Part shown: one piece after another, positions 38,901-48,991 of the stretch
Numbering within the stretch: position 1 is the stretch's first letter
How the letters are laid out: each line of letters begins with the position of its first letter
Position numbers and translations under genes: made by a program
NCBI RefSeq assembly: GCF_003254395.2
Contig: NC_037640.1
Coordinates: forward strand, 11,008,789 to 11,072,788
DNA from: Apis mellifera
Taxonomy: Eukaryota > Arthropoda > Insecta > Hymenoptera > Apidae
Length of the DNA: 64,000 bases
Direction of reading: 5' to 3'
Notes under the pieces: model-generated
Database searches by the model: none
What the model was told of the DNA's origin: nothing
What the model saw: the letters and a program-made list of their open reading frames with translations, nothing else

Positions 38901-40255
38901 TTGTAAACTATTCTGCATCTCGCATTGTCCGAAATAAAGATAAAATTACACCGCAATGTAATTCTCATTTTATGTAATTTTATTCTATTTCAAATATATA
39001 AATCACTTTCGTTTCGTTGGATTTTTCAAAACGAGTTACATCGACTTTTTAAGTGATAAAATCCTTGTGTTGCAAGATGCAATCGATTTTTTCCAACTCG
39101 AGAGAAAGAGTGGAATTCTAATTACGTATTCTTTAATCATGTAACTTGTGACCTTTGATGAATAAAAATGATTGCAAAATAATTAACTCAAAGTGTAGAA
39201 TCGTTTGATCAAATCATAATCGGATGGAAAAAAATGTAATTTTTTTTTTTTTTAAATATAGATTTAAATAATCGAAATGTAGATGATTAAAATCCGATTG
39301 GCGATATAAAATTGGGAGAGTAATGGAAAAAATGTTTTGAAAATTTTTGCGTATAAAAGAAAAAGTTTCGGTGTTATTCGTGAAAAAAAGAAGAAAAGAA
39401 ACGGGGACGCGAAACGTTGGTTCGGATGTTTACGTGCACACGAGGGAAGGAAGACTCGTTTCCTGGAAAGCGGGGTTGGGCACCTGTCCCTCAGGGATTA
39501 CCAACTTGGAGGCACACGCTTATCGGCAATATTGAAATTGAGCACCACTGTGACAGTAACATAACCACGTGTATTCGAAGAAGCTAACACTCATGCGTCA
39601 AGAATATAAAAATCCGATAAAAGCGTTAAAAGAAATTTCCCTATATATATATCAACAAATAAAGAAATATAATTTAATTGTTATATAGAATAATAATCGT
39701 AATCTCCCTTTTAGAGGTATAATCTTATCGTATAATATTCCGATTTGTCTATATATGACGAACAAAGAATAAGGAAAAAAGTTATTAAGAAATATTGTAC
39801 ATTTCGTAAAAGAAAAACGCGACGAGCAGGACAAGCATACTGACATGATCAATATTTTTGAGACAGGTAGTAATTGAAAGCACGACAATGTCCGAAATCC
39901 ATCGCTACGGAATACCAATTATATGAAAGAAATCGTTCGTTAATCTTTCAACGTTTTGACCTCAAACGATTCGTAAGACGCTTAATAGAGTGAACGTTCG
40001 AAAAAAACACCGAATGTCAGTTAACATGTAAGCGTCCAACGCGCCGGCGCTCAGCGTTGTTTCGTGACCTGTTGCCTAGCAGCGACATGTGGCGAACAAC
40101 GACTTCAAACTGACTCCGTAGCGAACGCGACGCAAATTCTTAGAAGAGTATGCGTAAATACACTTACCGGATACCGCGGGGAGAGAAACGGCGATAAACA
40201 GAGGCAGAAGGAGACACGCCATCGATGCGTAATCCAATTTTCGTCGTGGCAACAT
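14493..40255 (-). CDS. Partial secreted protein gene: signal-peptide exon and EGF-like exon
   Basis: Two exons are supported. Exon 1 (40,255 down to 40,168) encodes a signal peptide, MLPRRKLDYASMACLLLPLF continuing into a small-residue cleavage region (AVSLPAVSG), and ends at a consensus GTAAGT donor in phase 1. Exon 2 (14,571 down to 14,493) has a CTGTTTCAG acceptor, a GTGAGT donor and the matching phase. It encodes the first half of an EGF-like domain, CSPSPCKNGGVC, running to GESHC. Joined, the mature protein would start almost directly with the EGF module. The ATG at 40,255 has A at -3; in-frame ATGs at 40,282 and 40,222 are alternatives. The intron is 25,596 bp. Linking the two exons is inference from strand, phase and topology. 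Later exons were not found, so neither the function nor the family member is known; the protein is extracellular or a membrane ectodomain. Confidence 0.5.
14572..19461. other. Intron of the minus-strand gene, first part
   Basis: No exon recognised. GC-richer patches with CpG (14.7-15.1, 15.8-16.4 and 17.3-17.6 kb) alternate with AT-rich DNA. GA/CT tracts occur (for example 18,727-18,748). Open frames are short and overlapping. Confidence 0.4.
19462..19979 (+). CDS. Candidate small secreted-peptide gene nested in the large intron
   Basis: An exon bounded by CCCTGTTACAG| (to 19,461) and CACAG|GTGCGT (after 19,575) contains an ATG at 19,512 that opens a good signal peptide: MEKTFLLIVSTLFMLHDATC, ending in phase 1. 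Two acceptors follow. The one before 19,713 adds 29 residues to a stop at 19,799 and gives ADPIFQNIDQRDYPDNRI. The one before 19,828 adds 50 residues to a stop at 19,977 and contains RLPPWRFYPLKGGRA. Either product would be 50-71 aa and secreted. I do not recognise the peptide and see no clear dibasic cleavage and amidation pattern. Support is limited to splice signals and the hydrophobic leader, so it may be fortuitous. Confidence 0.25.
19980..23487. other. Gene-free intron segment
   Basis: No exon recognised. It contains the CT/CCACCAAACGAAAT tandem repeat at 20,851-21,009 and a 14-bp CG palindrome (GCGCGCATGCGCGC) at 22,511-22,524 of NRF-1 type, in a CpG-rich patch at about 22.3-22.6 kb. 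Confidence 0.4.
20851..21009. repeat. Four-copy tandem repeat, CT tract plus ATTCCACCAAACGAAATAAT
   Basis: ATTCCA(C/T)C(A/G)AACGAAATAA occurs at 20,864, 20,900, 20,932 and 20,982. The copies are separated by CT runs of different lengths, giving periods of 36, 32 and 50 bp. Length variation lies in the CT part. Confidence 0.9.
23488..23795 (+). pseudogene. Nuclear mitochondrial insertion: nad4 C-terminal part
   Basis: An AT-rich block with sharp edges reads on the plus strand as the end of NADH dehydrogenase subunit 4: NIGSPVSLNLIND near the start, then a hydrophobic stretch, NHGK, and IPLNLIFLKL near the end, as in insect mitochondrial nad4. TGA has to be read as Trp just before IPLNL, and a TAG interrupts the frame in the middle, so the copy is dead. 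A third mitochondrial insertion in 24 kb is consistent with a honeybee genome. Confidence 0.8.
25562..25690. repeat. Direct duplication, 60-bp unit
   Basis: The block AAAGGAGAGACAAAGAAAAG followed by CGGATTCTTCGTTTCCTTTC is present twice with a 60-bp period, with near-identical flanks (AAATTCGGGGAGAG versus AAATTCGAGGAGAG). A degraded third start follows. Near identity suggests a young duplication. Confidence 0.9.
30923..30958 (-). CDS. Possible alternative first coding exon (12 codons)
   Basis: On the minus strand an ATG at 30,958 opens MALTAVITKCAQ, ending exactly at CACAG|GTATCG. The upstream 200 bp (30,960-31,145) is GC-rich and 5'-UTR-like. The exon ends in phase 0, so it cannot splice directly to the EGF-like exon, which needs phase 1. 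It would need a different partner or is fortuitous. Confidence 0.15.
38668..38937 (+). CDS. Unrecognised short open frame ending in a poly(A) signal (89 aa)
   Basis: A moderately GC-rich island in AT-rich DNA carries a frame beginning MKFVMQQGWKTICNQ. It is rich in Arg, Cys and Tyr and basic throughout (SACRYYSVLPTFFGRLFYTA). The stop codon overlaps AATAAA, so stop and poly(A) signal coincide. Inside lies TTACGTCAC, a CRE-like site, next to ATTGGCC, so the island could instead be a regulatory element. I do not recognise the protein. Confidence 0.2.
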   Translation: MKFVMQQGWKTICNQSLHSSACRYYSVLPTFFGRLFYTARSSRLSTHWPEPVLRHCLRRFMRCRKVKIKIHDHKRSKDCKLFCISHCPK

Positions 40256-40660
40256 GATGCCGTGAATTTTATCCACACACATCGGGTAGACACACACTCA
40301 TCGGGGCTTGGGCGCACACACTAGAGAGAACCAACACTTCGGTGCACTTCAGTATAAAATCCGCGTACCGTCACTTGACCACGCACATCGTCCGAAATCT
40401 GTCACCTCCGATACGTCCAGTAAAAGTGTATACACGTTCACGCGAGGCAATACGAGAAAAAAGCATGCGGCAACCGTATACGAACACGACCGCGTCCGAA
40501 ACACTTCTGGGATCCCTATTGTTCGCTTAACGCGCTGAAAGTAGTTCCCCAGTGCGCGCGCACCTGCCTTCAACGGCTGTATTACTACGCCACCATAGGA
40601 TGGCTGACGACGTGACCCAATAGGAATATAGCTACAAGGGAATCGAGCCGTAGCCCGCAC
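40256..40660 (-). promoter_or_regulatory. 5' UTR and promoter of the minus-strand secreted-protein gene
   Basis: GC-rich DNA directly upstream of the signal-peptide exon. On the minus strand it has a CCAAT-type ATTGGGTCACG near 40,610-40,622 and a TATA-like TTTTATACTG near 40,350-40,360. Short upstream ATG frames precede the main start. The exact start site cannot be fixed from sequence. Confidence 0.4.
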
Positions 40661-42087
40661 ACATTATATTTTTGGTTACATACGAGAATTTTTACCCCAG
40701 CCAAATTATTTTTTGTTTCAAAAATTCAAACATACATCGTTAAAAAATTTACTCCTAATCGATAATTTCATAAATCACGAAAATTAATTTTAACAACTAT
40801 TTTCTTTCTACGTTAAATTACGTATCATATTATAAATATTAAAAAATAATTCCAATATGTTTTTCAATACTCGTAAATACATCTTATTTCGCCAATAATA
40901 AATTTTATCCTACAAACGTTCCATCATTTCGATGATGTACGTAAATTTTCAAACAAATTCTCTTTTCTCAGTTATATTACACTTGTCGCAAGGACAAACG
41001 AAATCTAAACGAAGTTAATTTAATTATCTCGATATATCAAGGTTGATAATTAAAGTAATATACACTTACAATAAGTAATATAACGCCGATTAAATCGTTT
41101 CCCCTTCGTTTCTTTCTTTTTTTTTCTTTTTCGTATTTTTTTCAATCGATTATTTTTCAATCGATTTCACGAATTCGAGCCTCAACTGTGGATCGAATCC
41201 ATGATTCTCATCCGGATTGAAATGAAACGCCATCGCGCGTGACGCTTCTCTAGAATTCAAGCGGCAAACGGAACGCAACGAACGTGGTCAGTTATAAAGT
41301 GCCAAGACGCCGATGTGTATGAGGCCCCGTCGAGTACTGGCCAAGCATGTCTGATCATTAATTAACCTTCCAGCGGTTGATTGCGTGTAACGCGAAATTC
41401 ATCGCCAGCGTAGCCGCCGCCAGGCGCGGCTGCTGCCTTAACGAATACAAATGCGGAATTATAATTCGGTGCCCTCTCCTTTAAGCCCATTCAACAGACG
41501 AAGCCTTACGAATTGCCTTTCCCCTTTTGTTGTTCCCCCAAACGCACGCGAGAAATACGCGCACGAAACTGTAAATAAACCGTGGTCGTTAGTTCTTATT
41601 AATGGAACGATTAACCCTATCATCGAACCGCAAACATCTGCGAACGATGCGTTCGCAGGCATTCGAGATGCGTTACGCCATCGGGAGCGGCAACAGTTTT
41701 TCTTCTTAGCGATTTCTATTCGAAAGCGTGGCTCGAGCTCCCTTAATTTTTATCGATTAAACTTTACTGGTTGATAAAAATTAAAAATTTAATTTCTTCG
41801 AAACGATATCGACTTCGTTATCGCCAGCTAGTTTTTACCCCAGCTAGCGTCTACTTATGCGTGTCTATTAGGTATTCTTAATTAACCGTGACGATAAAAA
41901 TTGAAACGCATATTTTAAAGGCTTATGAAAATAATATGCATGGTATTTATCATAAATTACACGTTTACGCATGACACCAGGAACTGAGCGTTCCTCGCTA
42001 TGCTGTTGCCAGGACAACGCCGAGTGCTATTGAGTCGATAAAATAAGCAGATTGCTTTGCAACCTCTCTCTCGCAAGTGGAATCATC
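40661..42087. other. Intergenic region between divergent genes
   Basis: It separates the minus-strand secreted-protein gene from the plus-strand ODAD3-like gene. It is AT-rich at 40.66-41.2 kb, then a GC-richer block at 41.2-41.75 kb that looks regulatory. The 107-codon frame at 41,451-41,774 has no recognisable feature. Confidence 0.45.
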
Positions 42088-45000
42088 ATGCCCGATCCGT
42101 TAGCACCTACCATGGACAATAAATTAAACGATTTGAACAAGAGAATCGTGGAAATCAAGAAAAAGATCCAATTATCAGGTAAAAATCTCTCTCTTCTCTT
42201 TTAAAATCGTGAAAAAAATATAATCTAAAAATTATAATCTCGATCTCGTTTAATATTCATACATATATATATATTTGCCACCATGTTGTTCGCGTAAAAC
42301 GTGCCGTTCTCTCCGAAAAGAAAAACAATTCGTTAGCGTTTATTTCCCAAGCCAGTTCCTGATTGCATACGGAGATACATAAGAACACGTTTAACCGGAA
42401 AGACTAGAAGTTCAGAAAGAAACGTTCTTGTCACATGCCCCCTTCTCCGGAGAGGGGGGAAAAGAAAAAAAAAAAACAAAATTTCCATCGGTTTATCGAT
42501 GTACTTATATCAAAATGTTAATTATAAGGCGAATATCCCACTAAGCGTTTCTATTAAAACGTAAACCGGTATCCGTCGAGAAGAATTCGAACATTAATAT
42601 ATGAAATATCGCGTCTTTTTATTCGATGAATAAATGATCTCGTTGATTATTTGTAATTTGAACGTTCAATTCTAATGATACACGATGAAATAATTTACAT
42701 TGTTTCGAAAAATAAAAATATGCATGCAAATTAAAGAAATGAATCATGAACTGAGAAGCAAGGATTTTTTTATCGATCGTAGAACGAACGATGGTATGAT
42801 TATCGTATCCTACATTCCTTGTCACTCGAAAGACACAATACGAGCTGGCAAGTTTCCTCAAACAAAGTCGCTTTTGCGGGAAATCGTGACGTCGATTTAA
42901 GCAATTTGGTCAATTTAGTTTTGCTTAAGATGTACATGCAAAGTAACGTTGATCATGATCACTCGATCCATCGCAATCATCGGTTCAGTCACGACCCGCG
43001 TGATTTCTTCCATCCATCCTCCGGCTATTATTATTATATGGAAACCGTTTCATCTCCTCCTTTTACAGCTTAATTAATTTCTCCGTTCTATTTATCTATG
43101 TGTGTACGTATATATTTCGAAGAAGAAAAAAGTCGATTAGATCCCCCCCCCCCCCCGGCTGATATAAAACTTACATTTTTTTCAACGGAGCGTTCACGAC
43201 GCTTTTCGACGGGGTTAAAAATTCGCTAAACGCTATTCATACGATTATTGACAAGTAAAATTGCATCTCGTTTAAAACAACATTCCTCGGCTACATAAAA
43301 CTACACTAAGAAGAAACGTGAAGAAATAGGTAACAAACATTTTGCTCATAAGCGTTTCTCCTCACGAGGAGGAATAGATATTATCGGGCATCGTATAACG
43401 CGATGTACTAAGATGTGTTAATAATCAAGCGTGTGCCTTATGCTCACAGAGGGACAAAGGAAAGCGAATTTCGAAGAATACGAAGCTAAGAAGCATGAAT
43501 ATGCGGAGAAAATTACAACTCTCAAGCAAAGCATCAAAGAACTGTACGTGGAGTACGCAAACACGCAGAACGTAATTATGAAATTTGATGATCGAAGTTG
43601 AAAATCGCGATTTCTCGAAATATCGTCCGCCCGATGAAAATCTCATATCTCTTCCCCTTCTCTATTATTAATTACAGAACGAGGGGAAATCAAGAGTTCG
43701 CACGGGGAGCGAGTCTTATGGGAAAAAACGCAATTTAGATGAGACAATCGCCAGGATGCAGGAGGACAATGTACGGTTAAGAAAGAAGCACGATCTAATT
43801 AAGTATCAGCGCAACAAGGTGAGATACCCATCTCTCTCTCTCTCTCTCTCTTTCTTTCTCGAAAGAAAAAAAACATTATTTCGCGTGTAAATATATTTCT
43901 TTCATCAAGCGGGAGCAGAGATTGCGCTCGTTGCTGGACGAGTACGGCCGATTGATGAACAACAAGATGCGCAAGATATTCAAGAGGAAGATGGAGAATC
44001 CGTTGAGAAACGTGAGTTGAAAGAGACGAACGTAACACAGATATCGTAAGAAAATCTCGATCTTATGTGTTACAGAAAATCGTCAAGTTGGAGGTACGTT
44101 TGGAGCATATGAGGATGATGCAAATTAAGGCGAATATAACGCGGATGAGGTATGCATCGATGTGCTCCGATTTAAAGAGGAAATCCGTCTTCTATGCGTC
44201 TATATTGAAAAACTTGGAGGACGAGATAAAGGAGAGGGAGAACGAGACGAAACGTCTTCAGGCAAGCGAGAAAATTTCAATGTTCATCGTATACAAAAAT
44301 AGCGTATGATATGATAATATATATATAGGGGGTGAGAGAGGAAGCTGTTACTTTGAAGGACAACATGCAGGGGATGTTGATAAAGGAGGAGATTGAAATT
44401 ACGAATTGCAGCAAGGAGCGACACGCCGTTCTCGAGGAATACAGGTTCGAACAAGGATTTGATTTTCTCTTTTTCTTAAAATTTAAATTTGAGGGAATGT
44501 TAGAGAATAAAATTGAACGAAAGCGTATTATAAGGGAGCGCGTGTTGGAGCGAAAGATGGAGCTCGAGCGTTTGGAGAAGATGATATTCCAATCGCGTCC
44601 ACGGGACGATTTCGACTGCTCGCGTGGGAGAGGCCAAGGCGCGGAGGACGCGAGCAAGGACGAAGTGGCGCGGTTGGAGGAGACGTTCGCCAAACTTCGC
44701 GGGGCGACCGGAGTGTCCAGAACCGAGGACGTTCTGAACCGGTTTCTGGGTCAGCGGGCGACCAAGGATAATCTGCAGAAAATGCGGGTGGCCACGGAGC
44801 GGGAGAAAACGGAGTTGGAAAAGCAGAGGCAACGGCTCGTGGACGAGATGGAAACGAGAAAATTCTCGGAGGCGAGGAACGCGGAACAGTGAGTTTCCAT
44901 CCTTCATCGTCGCGCGTTGTTCTCGATATCTCACGTTTCGTCCCGGCGATTCGCTCAGAAACGCGGAAGAGATGGAAAAACTGAATCGTCAGATCGGCGA

Positions 45001-47615
45001 GCAACGATCGCGCCAATTAAAGGCAGATACCGAGAAACGAAGAGTGGAAGATCTGGTGCAAGAAATAGCCACGACGTTATGGAATGTGTGGAATAAATTT
45101 CGTGTGAGTAATTTTCTCTCATTCATTCGTTTTCGATTCTTTTAAAATTTAAAATTATATTGGGTTGGCAACTAAGTAATTGCGGATTTTTTTTAGAAAA
45201 TCAAAGACAATTTTTTCATGGAACTAAATAACTTTATTCTAATGTAATGTGTTGCCCAATTTTGATCAATGACCTTTTGCCATCTTTCAGCCAGCATCAT
45301 AATCCCACGTTCATAAAACTTGTGGTTTTTATTAGCAAAAAACTGAATCAGGTACGATTTGATATCATCATCGTTATTGAAATTGTTACTATTCAAGGAG
45401 TTTTGTAAAGATCGAAACAAAAAGTAATCGGATGGTGCAAGGTCAGGACTATATGGTGGATGTGGCGAAACATCCCAACCAAGCTCCAATAATTTTTGCC
45501 GAGTGACCAAAGATGTGCGTGGCCTTGCATCGTCACGATGGAATACAACACCTTTTCGATTTGTCAATTCGGGCCGCTTTTCTTCAACCGCATTGTTTAA
45601 TTTCGTTAGTTGTTCGATGTAGACAACAGAATTGATCGTTCGATTGGGTGGTAAGAGTTCAAAATAGACAATTCCTTCGTAATCCCACCAAACTGATAAC
45701 AAAACCTTCTTTCGACGAATACCAGCTTTTGATGTTGTTCGAGCTGGTTCACGTAGCCTGCTCCACCATCTTTTCCGCTTGATATTGTTGCAAACAACCC
45801 ATTTTTCATCGCCAGTTATCGGTCGTTTTAAAAATGGATCATTTTCATTACGTTTCTTTAGCAAATCGCAGCTGTTAACGCGTTGCGTTAAATGCTTTTC
45901 TTTCAGTTCGCGAGGAACCCATGTATCGAGTTTTTGAACATAGCCAAGTTGTTTTAAGTGGTTTTCAATGCATGTATGTGAAGCTTCTCTGCAATCTCAC
46001 GAGTTGTACTGTAACGATCCGAATCGATTATTGCTTTGATTAGGTCGTCATCAACTTCAACTGAAATCCGCAATTACTTAGTTGCCAACCCAATATATAT
46101 ATCACTCGGTAATTTCTTTTTAATCACGGATTTTATACATTGTTTCTTAAGTAGGAAAAGTTGGAAGGAATAAATGGATAATAATCTTCTGTGACTGATC
46201 GACCATCAAACGATTACCCTTCCATCGCAACGAAAGATTTTCGATTAACGCTAGTGTTTCAGTTCTTTGAACCAAACGCATGTCTCGATGGATTAACACT
46301 TCGGGAAGATGAAATCCCATTGGGAGGAACCAAATGTCGATGTCGAAATGGTCGATGGAAATATCGTGTAAATTCCTAATTAAATTAGTAGAAGCCAGCC
46401 TTGGATGACGGTTACAGCAATGGAACCGCTTCGGGTTTCCATACGTATTTATTATTGTCTTTGGAGATTTAACACCCCTGGACATGGCGCGTCGTTGACC
46501 AATGAACTTTCTTCAACAATTCCTGCCTGTAATTCTCACCTTAAGAACTCGCTGTCCTAAGCATTAACACCTTTGAACCTGATCGAAAGTAAACACTTCG
46601 GTAGCACGTCGAACCACGAGAAAATCAATTATTGATTCAATCGATCCCTAGAATTTGTACGTGCCGCCCTTACACGTTAACTTGTCCAGCAATCCTCTCT
46701 ATACGTCTTCTCTTTCACTCTTTCAGCTCTATTGAGTGAGCTGACAAACATTCGAAAAGAAATTCTAACGTTTAAGGAGGAAGAAAAAAAAAAGAAAAAA
46801 GAAAGAAATACGAATTTCAAATGTTCACGAAATATACTTTCTGGGAAATCAATTTAAATAAAAATTATATCTTTAGAAATTTAAAAAAAAATTTCGAAAT
46901 TTGAAGGTTTTTATTTTTTGTAAAATAAAATGATAGATATTTTGGCGAAAAAAAGAAAAAAGATAATAATTATATTTAATGAGTAATTAATAGATGTAAT
47001 AATATTTTTCAGGATATAATAGATACAGTGCCTGAAGAATCAAAGAAAATTCAAAATCCTCTGCAACTTATAGATTTAATAAATGAAAAAGCAACTAGTA
47101 TTATTGAATCTTTAGGAGGACCGGATAAGTATTTGGAAATATTGGATGAAATATCGGTTGATAAGGTAAATTTTAAAAAAAATTAATATTTTTATCATTT
47201 GTTACGTAGAATAGTTTGTGAGTATAATTGTTAAACGATGAAAAATATGAAATATAAAGTGTAATATATATATCTTTATAAATTGAAAAATTTTATTGAT
47301 AAAATTCTTCAATTGAAAATCTTATGTGTTATTTTCTATACTTGTTATTTTATATTTAAAAAAATTATTTTATAATCATTTTGATTTTTTATTATCTAGT
47401 TGGAAACAATTTCGATTACAACTACTTCGGTAGAAGGAAAAGCAACGCGTGCAAACGAAGGACCACTTTTTCCACGATTCCCATCTTCAACAACTCCGGC
47501 GACATTGCTTTCCGAAGATGAAGAAGATGTACCAACTAGAAATAATCTTAAAAAACAGGCACAACAATTGGTCGATATTAAAAGTCGTCGAAAAGGATTT
47601 ACATTTAAAAGATAA
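42088..47615 (+). CDS. ODAD3: ODAD3/CCDC151-like outer dynein arm docking complex protein
   Basis: Exons: 42,088-42,178; 43,450-43,571; 43,678-43,818; 43,910-44,011; 44,076-44,261; 44,329-44,444; 44,535-44,888; 44,959-45,103; 47,013-47,165; 47,400-47,615. All phases agree and give 541 aa (human ODAD3 is about 595). The protein is almost wholly charged coiled coil. The start, LNKRIVEIKKKIQLSEGQRK, matches the family pattern of an N-terminal helix ending KKIQLxEGxRKA, and exons 5-7 fit the KLExRLEH region. ODAD3 helps dock outer dynein arms to axonemal doublets; in insects the expected site is sperm flagella and ciliated mechanosensory neurons. Intron 5 begins with GC. Intron 6 (90 nt) is open in frame. 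Intron 8 holds a mariner remnant. A poly(A) signal AATAAA lies at 47,626-47,631. The related ODAD1 (CCDC114) is the main alternative. Confidence 0.72.
45160..46093 (-). mobile_element. Internally deleted mariner element with perfect 30-bp inverted repeats
   Basis: Terminal repeats 45,160-45,189 and 46,064-46,093 are exact reverse complements (TTGGGTTGGCAACTAAGTAA then TTGCGGATTT). They are flanked by TA on both sides (45,158-45,159 and 46,094-46,095), the mariner target duplication. The element is 934 bp against about 1.3 kb for full mariners. The transposase reads on the minus strand, opposite to the host gene, in the intron between its exons 8 and 9. Repeats and transposase resemble the mariner lineage with Hsmar1/SETMAR-like and honeybee members. 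Confidence 0.95.
45193..46062 (-). pseudogene. Mariner transposase remnant (Tc1/mariner, DD34D)
   Basis: Homology begins directly inside the right-hand repeat with VEVDDDLIKAIIDSD, so the 5' UTR and roughly the first 60-70 residues (most of the DNA-binding domain) are deleted. A short deletion after REIAEKLH shifts the frame. An open stretch of 223 codons follows (45,864 down to 45,193). It keeps the catalytic blocks: TGDEKWV (first Asp), a diverged HRDDARPRTS in place of the usual HDNARPH (second Asp), and YSPDLAPSDYFLF (third Asp at the 34-residue spacing). The C-terminus is frameshifted after ERWQKVIDQN. It cannot make active transposase, but its intact ends could be mobilised by an active relative. 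Confidence 0.93.
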
Positions 47616-48714
47616 ATTTTCTTACAATAAATTAATCTCATTTTATACAAATAATTTTTTCCTCCATATATATATATATATAATATTAGATTGGAAAGAA
47701 ATTATTCAAACTTTATAATATATTACTAAGCATTTTATTTAGAATGAGTAAACATATCAACTCAGCATATAAGTATCTAAGTTTTATTTGCTGATAAAGT
47801 AAATTATTGCATTGCTGAGACATCTACTGCATACTTTAGATTAGGAATTGTATACAACCTCGTCTGTGGTCACGTGCCGAAAGTAAGTATAGACAAATAG
47901 AACAAATAGTGAACAAAGTGAAAAAAAGATAGGGTTAAAGTAAAAATTGAGGAATCAACGCCATCTCTGGAATATCGCAAACGAAACAAATATAGATAAA
48001 GAACAGAAATAGTAAATGAAAGATAGAAATAGTTTGAGAATTGATTATCAGCACCATCTTTTGAGTAATAAAAATATTTCAGGATAAAGTAGAGTAAAAA
48101 GTAAAAATCATTCAAAAGATGTCGCTAATCCTCAATTTTTATTCCATTTTATTAAAATTCTAAAAACATAAGAAATAAAAATGTATTGATATATAATAAA
48201 AATTTGTTTTGTATCTTTTCATTGATCTTATTTTTTAGAAAAATATATTTGGTATTTAAGAGATTGAATCGAATTTAATTCTTATCTTATCTATTTATTT
48301 CTTAATATTTCTTAATATTTGTTCTCATTTATAACAGTTTCATCTGTGGCAGAAGAGATGGCGCTGGTTTTCTAATTCTTAACTTATTTTTCTTCTACCA
48401 TTTGCTCTTCTTGTCTATATTTTCTTTATAAAAATTATATATTTGAAAAAACAACTTCAATATTTGACTTTATTATCTTTACTCTAATCAAATTTTGTGA
48501 TTGAATTGAATTCTTATATAGATTGTATATTTTATTTAAAAGATCATACTAAACATTTTGATTTTCTGCACAATCGGTATTTCAGAACGGGGAACATAAA
48601 ATTGAAAATATAAGTCTATTCTCTATATCGTTTGTATACATAGTACTATATGCATTATATGTTAATGTATATAATATAGAAATAGAAATTTCTATTTCTA
48701 ATAAATGCAAAAAA
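47616..48714. other. Intergenic region between ODAD3-like and EMG1 genes
   Basis: AT-rich. It contains the ODAD3-like poly(A) signal, an imperfect inverted repeat (47,941-47,967 versus 48,116-48,142) and several CGCCATCT-type motifs, one of them AGATGGCGCTGG at 48,356-48,367. The EMG1 promoter must lie in its right half. No gene is seen. Confidence 0.5.
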
Positions 48715-48944
48715 ATGGGGCAAAAACGTAAGAATCGAAAAGAAGATTTTGAATATGATCCAGCTCCGAAACATCTTCATATCGCTCATATTAAAAATCA
48801 AGAGAAACGTTTAATTGTTATATTAGAAAAAGCTCAATTAGAATCCGTTAAGGTAAGGTTATGTTTTATACAACTTCTAAAATAAATTTTCAGTTTTAAT
48901 TAAAAAGTATATTTTATTAAATGCTTTCATTATATGTAATTATC

Positions 48945-48991
<47 letters not shown>

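Larger units (their letters stand above)
23796..40167. other. Intron of the minus-strand gene, second part
   Basis: About 16 kb without a convincing exon. It holds simple repeats, a short duplication at 25,562-25,690, a possible minus-strand alternative first exon at 30,923-30,958, and a possible short plus-strand gene at 38,668-38,937. Several GC-richer segments (about 26.1-26.4, 34.3-34.5 and 36.2-36.3 kb) could be regulatory elements, which sequence alone cannot show. Confidence 0.4.

Noticed and set aside
41451..41774. A 107-codon plus-strand frame upstream of the ODAD3-like gene
   Set aside because: No motif, no splice continuity with the ODAD3-like start exon, and an overlapping minus-strand frame. 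Treated as intergenic.
43145..43159. Run of about 14 C residues
   Set aside because: A homopolymer in an ODAD3-like intron. Possibly of uncertain length in the assembly, with no function suggested.
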